Origin: Turbatrix aceti | Lineage: Eukaryota > Nematoda > Chromadorea > Rhabditida > Panagrolaimidae | Direction of reading: 5' to 3' | Assembly: GCA_963969345.1 (NCBI GenBank) | Contig: OZ017766.1 | Location: 5,580,001-5,644,000 of the forward strand | Length of the DNA stretch: 64,000 nucleotides | Part shown: positions 46,357 through 56,393 of the stretch, piece by piece | Position numbering within the stretch: position 1 is the first letter of the stretch | How the letters are laid out: every line of letters begins with the position of its first letter | The notes under the pieces: generated by a model | Told to the model about the DNA's origin: nothing | Seen by the model: the letters and a program-made list of their open reading frames with translations, nothing else | The model's database searches: none | Position numbers and translations under genes: made by a program

Positions 46357-49300
46357 ATGAGTCGTCGCGGAACAGGTGGCAATACAGAACCGTTGCCATT
46401 TATTCGATCCTTTGGCGCTAACGGTACGCCGACGAATGCGATGTCTCCGATGCAGGAGAACGGTGGTGGTTCGGCGACGGGTAGCTCCGGAGACGTCGGC
46501 GTCAGTCTACTTCCTCCGCCACCGCCTCCAGCGTACGCGAGTAGTGTTGGCAGCGATCATCGGCACGACAGGGAACGCTCGGTCAAATCCCGTGACAGAG
46601 ATCGTGATCGAGAGCGGGATCGTGGTGACCGGGATCGTTCACGCGATAAATCTCGTGACAAGGACCGGGATCGTGATCGTGACCGCGACCGTCGTCGACG
46701 CTCGAGAAGTCGCGACCGGGATCGTCGACGTGACAGACGCGACCGGGACCGAGACCGAGATCGTCGTTCTCCCCGTCGTCGGTCAAGGTCTCGCTCTCCG
46801 AGGTCTCCTCCGAGACGCACAGGTAGGTATTCAACCATTTTTAGGCCACAATTTTCAAAAAACACATTTTTTGTCGTTGAAATTAACGATTTTCAGTTCT
46901 ATTGATTTTTCACCCATTTCAGAAGGGCAAAGTTGCTTGCTTTCTTCTGCCCAACGCACATGCCATCTTTTGGGGGTGTGTTTTGGCACGCGGAACTGTA
47001 AATTGCTTGACTTTGACTGGTTTTATGCTTTTTAGTACTTTTCTTCGGTTTTATAGCATTTTTGGTGGCAAAAAGTTTAAAAATGTCGGGATTTGTGCTT
47101 TTTGGACTTTTTTTGGAGCAACTCACCTGAAAATGTCGTTTTTTACTTCATAGAACTATCGTAAAGGTGTGCAGTGTCGTATCCCACACATTACCCTAAA
47201 AATGATCGTTACTCGGGTGTTTTTTGGGCCTGTTGTGACTTTTTTTCTTGTTTTTGCACTTTTAGACTAGATTAGTGTTATCGTTTGTGTTTTTCCTGTT
47301 TTTGACGTTTTTAGGCTATTTTTGTTAATTTTTATGCCCTGCGCCGTGTGTAATCCTAATGCTAACCATTTAGGCAAAATTTAATCGTTTTTTAACTTTT
47401 TAGCCACATTTCAGGTCACATAAATTTTGTTTTCAGACTTTAAACGATTGTGTGCCGTAATTTCGCGTCACAATCTAATGTAGAGCTTTTTTTTTGTCAA
47501 ATTTCCCGGGCTATAGTTAATTTTGGGTCTTTTTCAGACGTTGAAAACGTCGAGAGAAACGACAGGCCGATCTACAGCGTTGAACCGCCTCCTCCACCGC
47601 CGTCAAACGAGCCGAAGGAGGAATTCAAGCTTGAGCCACTTCCCGGACCCAAACTCGACGTCCTCCAAAACAGGGACAAAGAATCGGCGTCGGCAGCTGC
47701 GACTTCGGAAGCCGCCCGGGAGCAGAGACGCAAATCTCGATGGAGCTCGAGCAAGGCTTTCATCCCGGGCATGGTCACGGTCCTGCCTTCGGGTCTCGAC
47801 GCGACGCAACAGAGAGTTTACCTTCTCCAAATGGAAGTCGAAGACGCCACCCGGAAACTTCGAAACGGTGAGTTTGTCCAGCCGGTCGGAGAGAGGTCGC
47901 CGTCACCCGAACCAATCTACGACCAGAATGGCAAACGCCTGAATACGAGAGAAGTCCGGAAACGACAGGAACTCGAGCATAAGAGGCACGAAAAGATCCA
48001 GGAACTCATCAAAATCAATCCGGAATATCAACCGCCTGCTGACTATCGTCCGCCGAACATTCGTCTGCATGAGAAGGTCTGGATCCCCCAGGACGATTAT
48101 CCGGAGATCAACTTTGTGGGCCTGCTGATTGGTCCGAGGGGCACGACACTCAAGCAACTGGAACTCGAGACCGGGGCCAGGATTATTATTCGAGGCAAAG
48201 GATCGGTCAAGGAAGGAAAGTTGATGCGACGCGATGGACCCATTCCGGGGGTCAATGAGCCCCTGCATGCCTACATCACCGGAACTGATAATGAAACGAT
48301 CAAGGGCGCTGTTGAGAGGGTGAGTTTTTGGAATTTTATGAATTTTTTTGTCATTTTTTATTTCAAAAAACATCAATTTTGGCACTGATTTTTTGATTGT
48401 ATCCCAATTTTTGTTTGTTTTTGGAAAATTTAACTTTGTTCGCGAACAAAAAAACAATAAAAATAATTTTTTGGGTCTGTTCGCGTTCGTTCACGAACAA
48501 AATGTAAGTTGGGATAAAGTTAAGAAAACGTTGGCAAAATTGATAAAAAAAAATTTTTCGATTTTTGTTTGCGAACACGTGTAAAATGTTCGCCATCGTT
48601 CGATTCTTTGAACAAAATTTTATAATTGTTCGTGTTTGTTCGCGAACGAAAATTTTTTTTGCCAATTTCTGGATTGAATCATCTTTTTTTTTCAGATCCA
48701 ACAAATCATCGAAGAAGCCCTGACCCGCCCCGACGCTGACAATTCCCTGCGTCGAACCCAGCTCCGTCAGCTGGCGGTCTTCAACGGCACCCTTCGTCCC
48801 GAAGACATCCTCGGTGGCATGCGGTGTGGAAATTGCGGCAGCGATCAGCACAAAACCTACGAGTGCACGGAAGCTGCCAATGTTACCCAGCAAATTGTCT
48901 GCCAGGCGTGTGGCGGTGCTGGGCATATTGCGAGGGATTGCGTCAATCCCAGAACTGGTTATCAGGCTTCCAACAATGAGGAACTCGACAATGAGGTTGG
49001 TTTTTTTAGAAATTTTTTTGAGGATGTTTTATGTATGCGTGTTATTTTTTTCAGTACTCTGCTCTGATGGCGGAAATTAGTGGAAATCCGAAGCCGCAGC
49101 AGACCTCTTCGTCGGGTGGTCCACCGGAGCCAGTCGGACCTCCTCAGCCGTTGATGCCTTTCAAACTTCCTCCCCAGCAACCTTTCGCGCTTGGTGGAGG
49201 CGGAGGAGGATCACACGTACCGCCACCCCCACCGCCGTCGCTCTTCAACCTGCCGCCACCTCCGCCCCAGATTGCTGCACAGGGTGGCTGGGATCCGGCT

Positions 49301-49432
49301 GCAGCGCAGGCAGCTGCAGCTGCGATGTACAGCGCGGGATTCCAGCCGTTTAGCTTCCTTCCCCCGCCTCCGCCTCCTCCGCCGCCGTCGGCGCTTTCGA
49401 CGGACAAGACTTCGCCTGGAGAGGCTTTTTGA
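46357..49432 (+). CDS. sfa-1: Splicing factor 1 / branch-point-binding protein (641 aa)
   Basis: Nuclear splicing factor that recognises the intron branch point and pairs with U2AF in early spliceosome assembly. Exons: 46,357-46,822, 47,538-48,319, 48,696-48,995 and 49,055-49,432; phases agree. Residues 60-155 are an Arg/Asp and Arg/Ser dipeptide domain, longer than the basic N-terminus of human SF1. The U2AF-ligand motif RRKSRW ends at Trp224. The tandem SPSP phosphosite is at 276-279. The KH-QUA2 domain (IPQDDYPEINFVGLLIGPRG, with IGPRG at 353-357) is followed by two zinc knuckles C-x2-C-x4-H-x4-C at 460-473 and 485-498. A Pro/Gly/Ala-rich tail follows. The symbol is that of the C. elegans SF1 homologue. 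Intron 3 carries a cluster of GTTCGCGAAC-type motifs. Confidence 0.95.
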
Positions 49433-50562
49433 CGTGAATTATTATGGAAACAAACTTCACTCCTTCCCCCAACGTTGGCCAGCTAGCTATCTAAAAGTTG
49501 CTTCTGATTATCCTTTTTTTTTTTTGTTTTCTTTCTCCTGTTCCGCAGTCGATGATCTGATCTGAATTTTTTTTTGTTCGCTAATATTATTTTTTATAGC
49601 GCCCTCATTTTATCTGTTTTTGCAAAACATGTCCCCTTATGTTACTTTTTTCAAGAGGATAATTGACTCAGATGATGATCGAAAGTTTGTTTTCAGGATG
49701 ATTATTTTTTTTAGCACAAAAAGGAAGGCGACGACACACACGGCTGGAAAAAAAAACAGATGAAAAATTTTTCAGCGTTTTAGCACGGCTTCGATTTCGA
49801 CTTGACTGACTGACGATGGATTGATTCGCTCGCTCGCGGACGGTCGGCAGACAGATTCCCGGATTCTGGATTGATTTGATCTCCGGACTTGGACTGCGAT
49901 CCGCCGGATGCATGCCTTGGTTGCTGGATTTCAGGCGGATAATTGTAATCGATTGTTTCAGGATAATCGAAGAATTATTTTGCCTGTCGCGGCGCGGCGG
50001 GTTTTGCGTGTTCTGAGCGTTGCATGCGAATCTTTTTTTTGTCGGGCTCGTCAAAAATTAATTTTTTTTTAAAGATGCTCGTGGAAGTCAAAAAAAAAAT
50101 GTAAAGTAAATTGAACAAATCGTTTTTTATGCGCTTTTTTTTCGAATTAAAACAAAATTTCAAAAAAACTATTTTAGAATTTTTTTAAATAAATGCGGTT
50201 TTTTTATGGCCGGTTCACCAAAAAATAGCAATGATTTCTAGTTTTTTGGGCGCGTTCGGGGGTAAAAAAAATGACGGACCAGGCAATTTGGATCTGAAAA
50301 AAATGTTTGCCATAAATAATCGATAATTCATTAATATTTAATCACTCACCTATCTATCGATTAATTTGTCTGACATGTTGTTGATTAACTTGAAAAATTT
50401 GACACATGTCAAAAAAAAATGCGCACACAGGTGTAATGACAAAGAGAATCAATCGGAGCACAGCAGACAGACAAATGTCTTCAGGCAACAACGTTTAACC
50501 CTTGGAAATTTATGTATTTTTTACGAGTGATTGTCTAAAATTGTGTTTTTTGTCCCAAAAAA
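49433..50562. other. SF1 3' flank and intergenic
   Basis: T-rich 3' UTR-like sequence follows the SF1 stop. A patch at 49,790-49,930 is G+C-richer and holds GATTGATTCGCTCGCTCG and GGATTGATTTGATC repeats but no sensible gene on either strand. Nothing else seen. Confidence 0.35.
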
Positions 50563-51066
50563 ATGCTAAAACCAATTTTTATCCTGATTTTTATTTTGAC
50601 ACTATTTTTTCCTATAAAATCTGTCTCCCTGGATAAACTCATCTGCAGCAGATATCCCCGACGCTGCGGACCCGATGGACGTCCGACGACGACGACGCCC
50701 TCCCCGGAAGCTTTTCTACCGGACGTCATCCGCGACCAACGACCCCAGACTTTTCCAGAATGGGAGAAGTACGGCACCGACCCCAACAACGACGATGGCA
50801 CGGGCTACGGCAGCGGCGTTGGACCCGGCTATGGGCCGGGACTCGGCGACGTCGCGGTCCACACCGGCGTGGGAGTTGCCTTCCCCTTCGGTGGCCTGGG
50901 AATCAGACGAAACTTTGACCTTGGATTTGGCGGAAGTGGCAGAATCGGGGGACAGGTCGTCGGCTTTGGCAACGGATACGCCGGCAACGGACAGGACGCC
51001 AGTCTCGTCGGATGGCCCAAGGCTAGGCCGTTGTCCAGGGGATACTGGGAGCCTTTGTTGGATTGA
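50563..51066 (+). CDS. Small Gly-rich secreted protein (167 aa), single exon
   Basis: Uninterrupted ORF from a signal peptide (MLKPIFILIFILTLFFPIKS, cleavage near residue 21). A basic segment with two Cys (ICSRYPRRCGPDGRP) and a Thr/Pro stretch follow. The second half is Gly-rich (GYGSGVGPGYGPGLGD, FGGLGIRR, LGFGGSGR, VVGFGNGYAGNG), ending RGYWEPLLD. Codon use and G+C content rise sharply inside the frame, supporting it as a real gene. It resembles nematode Gly-rich secreted or cuticle-associated peptides only in composition. Function unknown. Confidence 0.75.
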   Translation: MLKPIFILIFILTLFFPIKSVSLDKLICSRYPRRCGPDGRPTTTTPSPEAFLPDVIRDQRPQTFPEWEKYGTDPNNDDGTGYGSGVGPGYGPGLGDVAVHTGVGVAFPFGGLGIRRNFDLGFGGSGRIGGQVVGFGNGYAGNGQDASLVGWPKARPLSRGYWEPLLD

Positions 51067-52331
51067 ATGATGGTTTTTTTGGGGGTTTGTGGAGTTAATA
51101 AATTTAAATTTTTTTTTGAGGTTTGTGGAGTGTTTGAAAGGGGTGGGAGGGGTTCACGAACAAAAAAATGTTTTTTTTTGGTTTTTATTTGGTCGCGAAC
51201 AGATTTTTTTAACTGTATTTGTCCGCGAACAATGTCAAATTTTCCAAAGAGAAAACGAACAAAAATAAATAAATAATATCTTGCAGAATTCATTAAAAAA
51301 ATTTAATTTTGTTCATTTCACGCAAAAAAATGTTCGTATTCTTTCGATTTTTAGAACAAATTTTTTTTTTTGAAGTTTTAAAAAACTGTTCGTGCTTGTT
51401 CGTAAACAAAAAAAATAATTAGCAAAATTTTTTTTTCATTTCTTTATGTCAGAGTTGACACTTTTGTCTATGCGGAGCGGCGCTTGGTCATTTGCCGCTC
51501 TGTAACCGAAGAAGTGAAGTGGCCTTTGTCGGCGGTTGTCTGCGGGCAGACAAAGCCACATTAGCGCGGCGAAGACTCTCTTCCCTCAAATGCAGGCTGT
51601 TATGACCTGGTTGACAGCTAAACAGCTGATTGACGAACGATTTTTCGAAATAAATTCTTTCACAATCATAAATTTCCAATTTCCAAAAAAATTACCATCT
51701 TTGAATTCTCTCTTTTGCATCAATAATTCTTTCTTTTTCATCAGTTCAATCGGCCACCGCCTGAATATCCCTCTTCGTTGCTCCTCACCCTCGCATTTTT
51801 TTGATTTTTTTCTTCTTTTTCGTTTTGATGAATGCCAACAAGACAAGCTATGACGCCAAGCCCGGGGAATCCGATTTGCCACATTCCGTCACGCCTCTTC
51901 TTCATTACGGTACCAATGGGAAAAGTAATACACAAAAAAGCACGCGTCAGTAATTATCAAAAACAAAAAAAAGTGATGCAAACAATTAGACAACGCGCGA
52001 AAAAAAAAACTGAAAACAAACAATTTTCACAGCTGGAGTTCTAAATAAACTAACAATAAAAAATAAATTGGAGAAAAAAAACAATAGACGTCGACCCGGA
52101 TGGTTACGGTTGATGAGGCGCTGTATTACGGTAGAATGAAAAATTCAAGAAACAAACGAGATTGATTGAGTTGGTTTTGACAGAAGTGTGTGATGATGAT
52201 CCATCCATCCAAGCAATAATGGATAGAAGAACAGAACACGTGATGATGATGACGACGACGGTTTTGGAGGCAGTAGAATCCTCGATCTTGTCTTCGAGCT
52301 GAGATGATTCTTCACAGGGATGGGTACTCAG
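51067..52331. other. Intergenic with GTTCGCGAAC-type motifs
   Basis: At 51,150-51,420 there are at least five copies of GTTCGYGAACAAAAA-like sequence. A G+C-richer patch at 51,430-51,610 may be a promoter or unrecognised exon. The stretch 51,830-51,920 has open frames on both strands that I cannot place in a gene. Confidence 0.35.
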
Positions 52332-54497
52332 TTAATCGCCCTTGTACATAACCCAGACTCTGGGGCTCACGACATAGCCTGAAAAAGTTTTAACGTGCCA
52401 ACAAAATCTGTCATCAATCAAATGGCACACAAAGGTTCAAAGAAATGAGATAAGACTTCTTTCGGTCAAAACGACTTTTTTCTAAAAGCCACACACGACA
52501 AATGCCAATTGACAGCGCAAAGACGGGTATCTTTGCAACTGACGATTTTATTGTGCAAGAAAGTTCAGAAAAAAAGAGATCCTCCTTCTTAGTCGTCCCG
52601 TCGCCGAATTCAGCCGCCCAGAATGAATCCACCGGGCCAAGTGACGACAAATTACGCATGCTAAAAGTAATTAAACAAACCGCAAGACGAATCCAGTTGA
52701 ATTGAAGAAGATTCACAGACGTACAAACAAGTCTCAAAAAAAAAGAGGCAGAAAATAAATTAACTGACCTGAGTTAGTTTCAGCCGACAGGTAACCCCCG
52801 TGATCGTTGAGGGTATGATTCTTGAGATCGGACCATTCGGCCTGTTTGCCGTTGCAGATGGCACAGATATATCCGTGTTCGTCTTTTCGATGCTCTTCCA
52901 TGGACTTGTACCTATTGCATTTGAAATCACAAATTTTGCATTCAAATTTGATGATTCCGGTGTGGATTCTTTCGTGGGTTGTCACCTGGAAAAATTTTTG
53001 ATAAAATCAAAGATAATTTTTTGGTTCACAGTTTGAAAAATTTTCGCCAACGAACGACTAACGTAATTTTGAAAAAAAAAATGTTCATGAACGAACATGA
53101 ATAATAAATTTTGATTTTTTTGCGAACGAATTAAAAAAAAACTCACCATGGTTTCACTGGTGAACAACTCATCACAAAAGTGACACGGGTACGTCTTCGT
53201 AAACACATGTGACATCTTCTTGTGTTTTCTCAACTTTCTCGGTGTCAGGAATTTCTGGTTACAAACGTGACACTTGAAACCCGACATGGCACCTCGATGA
53301 AACTTTGCTCTGTGATTCGTAAGACGAACTTCTGTGCAGAGGTTTCTCGCTGGAGTGCATTCGAAGCACATGTAGGTCTGGAAAAAAAAGAAAAAGTTAG
53401 GCTAGGCCCCAGAAAAAAATGGAATTGAAAGAATAAAACGAACCATATCACAGCGATGGGTCGGGAGTTCTTCCTTCGAAGGCACACACTTGAAGCAGAC
53501 CAGGCACTGAACAAATTCGGCGCATTCCGTGTGCTTCTTTTCGATGTGCTTTTTGAGGCTGTGTTCGTTGCGAAAGCGCTTATCGCAGAACGGGCACTGT
53601 GGAGAGACTTTCTTTTTGAACTGTCGCTTGGGTTGGTGGAGAACGCCAAATTTGTCGAAGCGCGGGGCCACTCCGTTGGTCAGTTCACCGGGAAGGGGGA
53701 TTCTGAACGATGAAACAAAAAAAATAAATAAAACTACGTATAATCAAAAAAACTCACGTTGAAATTTCAAGACTAAATCTGCCAGCTTCGACGTCGTTTT
53801 CGGGAGGAATAAATCCGCCACTCGTGATTTCTTCGATTCTGTTAGCCTCGATTTCCTCAGCTCGCATAATCTGCATCTCTTCTTCCTGCTGGATGAGGTA
53901 AGCGACGTACTCCACCTGATGAAAGTCTCTCAGGTGACGTTCGTAGAGATTCTTCTCCAGAAACCGACTTTTGCACTTCTTACACCTGACCATCTTTTGT
54001 CGAACAAGACGACGGATTTCAGCGGGATTTGACGGTCTGGCAACGGCATGGGTGAGTGCATCGGACACCTGGGCAGGTTGAAAGGTGATCGGACCACTGG
54101 GTGCTGCCTTGGAAGGATAATGGTTGTGTGAGACGCCTGAATGGGGTAAAAACGAATATAAAAAGATATTTAGGCTAAAAAGGTTGACAAACCATTTGGA
54201 GCTGCTGCACCACCTGAGATCAAGCCACCACCGGGGCCGACGACCATTCGGGGAGGATTCTGTGGCTTTGGCTTCGGCGCTTCGCCGCGAAGCTGTTTTA
54301 GCAACAGGCCTACGCCGGAAATGGTTTTCTACAAAGAAAACTGCTGATAGTACCCCAAAAAAAGTCAATTATTCAAGAAAACTCACTTTTCGTAGCGTTG
54401 CATCTTCATCGGCCTTCTCGGCTTTCAGAGCCTCGTAGCGTTCCTTGAGTTCGTCGTAATCCGGCGACTCAGATCGCCGATACATATCATAATTCAT
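52332..54497 (-). CDS. Multi-C2H2 zinc-finger protein (459 aa)
   Basis: Probable nuclear DNA-binding protein. Exons: 54,497-54,387, 54,328-54,193, 54,136-53,758, 53,702-53,444, 53,377-53,147, 52,985-52,769 and 52,378-52,332, consistent in phase. The start is MNYDMYRRSESPDYDELKER. A Gly/Pro-rich stretch follows, then finger 1 (CKKCKSRFLEKNLYERHLRDFH) and an acidic/Glu-rich helix (QQEEEMQIMRAEEIEANR). Later fingers include CPFCDKRFRNEHSLKKHIEKKH, a C-x2-C-x11-H-x2-C variant, CFEC...HRAKFH, CHVCNQKFLTPRKLRKHKKM, CHFCDELFTSETM...THERIH, CKICDFKCNRYKSMEEHRKDEH and CAICNGKQ...HTLNDH. The tail is GYVVSPRVWVMYKGD. Several fingers are split by introns. Linkers are not the TGEKP type, and I do not recognise the orthologue. 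Confidence 0.85.
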
Positions 54498-56393
54498 GAT
54501 ACAACCCTGGGCGTATAATACGCATCAAATAGAGTCAGCAGAAGGTCTTTTGTGAAACCAAAGCGAAAACCCAGTCTTGGCACGGAAAAGAATCAAGGCC
54601 AAATCGATGAGATAGATAATGAATATAAAATTCACAGAGCAACAAAAACGGGAAAAGAAACGAGAAGCGCGCGTCGAGAAAAAAAGCCGGAGAACCAAAG
54701 CGAGTTCGTCCGTGTAGACGCTTTTTCGCCTCGTGAGGACAACGTAAAAGATGGTAACGTTCATATTACTTCAAGCACGTGCGCATTTTCGAGATTTTTA
54801 TCGCTGTAAGAGTGCTCAAAGCGGCACAGCCGTCGCTTTGAATGTCAAATGGCTTTTTTTGCTTTTGGGACATCGCTGGGGGGTAAAGAAAGCCTTGGCT
54901 TGCATAGCGCGTACTGTAGGGCTTCGGATTACGGCGTTTAGGGGAAGAAAATGGAGTAACGGTTTTTTTGGTTGTTTTTTGTTACTTCAGTTTCTGTAAC
55001 TTGGTTGGTTTTTTTATTACTTTTTGTATCGTTACTTCTTCAGGGTTTCTGATTATGGTATAATGTTTGATTTTGTATTACTTTTGGTGGATACTATTTT
55101 TTGTTACTTTGGATCAGACATGAAAATGGCCCGCCGAAGCCCGGCCCGGCCCGGGCCCGGCCCAGGCCCGGGCCGGGCTTGGGCGGGCCTGTGACTTTTC
55201 AGTAGGCCCGGAAAAGCCCGTTATGGCCCGTTATTTAATAAATAATGTAAAAAATTATAAAAATTTACTGCATTTTGGTTATTTTTAACAAAATTTAGTC
55301 TCTACAGATAGAAAACATGGTATTTTGAATAAAAACGAGTTATTTATGTCATTTATATAACGATTGGCTGCTATTTTTTTGGATAAAAATTCGAAAAAAA
55401 ACAGAGGGGATAATTTCAGGCCGGCCCGTCCCGGCCCGGCCCAGGCCCGGGCTTTCGACGGGCCGGGCCTGGGCCTAAAAATTAGGCCCGTTTTCATGTC
55501 TGCTTTGGATACGATATTTTTACTTTTTGAGGTTTTTTGATGTTAATTTTGCTCTTTTTTTTCCAATCCTGCCCTGGGAATTTACGATTTGATCGAAGAA
55601 ACAAGCAAAAAAAGCAGAAATACATTATTCACCGTCATTTTTGTGTATTTGCTCTTTTTACGGTGGCAAGCATCGTTGAACGTCGATCATCGCTCTCGAA
55701 CAAACCGAACGTTTGCGAGCCACCGCATTGACCTCGCATCTTCTTCTTCCGCTCTGCTCCGGCCCGTTGACTGCTTTTTGTTTGTGCTTACCCTTTTCTA
55801 CCTGCTTGTTGACCTTACTGACCACAACCAACCACTCCCTGACAAAGAGTCCTGGCCATAAAAAGGAAAAGAAACACAGCAAATCTTCCTCCACGCCTCC
55901 CCTCCACTCGATCATCCCCAATCCTACGACGACGACGTAGTGGTGGTGTCATCAACCGTATGCTATTATCATCACCCCAACCACCATCTCCATCGATTGA
56001 CTGTTTACCTTTTGTAAGTTGAGCAGCATTAGCGATCGTGTCTCTTCCACATTTTTTTTCATAAAACCAATCGAGATCGTGCGCGTTGGATTTTTTGAAT
56101 AGTTTTTGTCTTCTTTTTTTCCCCTTTCTTCCTCCGTTATTTTATTGACTACTTATTTTTGCGCTCTCACAATGTTTGAACACTGGAAGGAGAAATAATT
56201 ATGCACCTTTTTTATGCATTGTAGACTCCCGAAGAAGTCATTAGCTTTTTTTTAGTATAAAAAAAAACTCGACCCTTCATCGTGATTTTTGAAGGCTGTC
56301 ATAATTTTTTCGTGAACAAATTGTTGAACCGTAAAAATCTATTTTGACTGTCTATATTAGTATTTTTTTCAGTCATCGACCAGACGCGGCGGC
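54498..56393. other. Intergenic between zinc-finger and CIP2A-like genes (contains hAT MITE)
   Basis: Divergent gene starts flank this 1.9-kb gap. Apart from the MITE at 55,115-55,502 there is no gene I can support. TTTTTTTCAG at about 56,362-56,371 lies about 22 bp before the CIP2A-like ATG and may be a trans-splice acceptor or the start of an upstream in-frame extension. Confidence 0.4.
55115..55502. mobile_element. hAT-type MITE, 388 bp, 8-bp target duplication CTTTGGAT, GCCCGG-rich ends
   Basis: Termini CAGACATGAAAATGGCCCG and reverse complement (last base differences only). CTTTGGAT is repeated at 55,107-55,114 and 55,503-55,510. Both subterminal regions are dense in CCCGG/GGCCCGGGCC palindromes, and the centre is AT-rich. 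An 8-bp duplication with short CAG-starting inverted repeats is the hAT signature. No coding capacity. Confidence 0.92.

Noticed and set aside
46557..46865. Arg/Ser-rich open frame on the minus strand opposite SF1 exon 1
   Set aside because: It is the mirror of the RD/RS repeat of SF1, whose frame has a start codon, a splice donor and a matching downstream exon.
52200..52380. C/D snoRNA suggested by GTGATGATGA and CTGA boxes
   Set aside because: Box spacing and terminal stem are not convincing, and the right part is the final coding exon of the zinc-finger gene on the minus strand.
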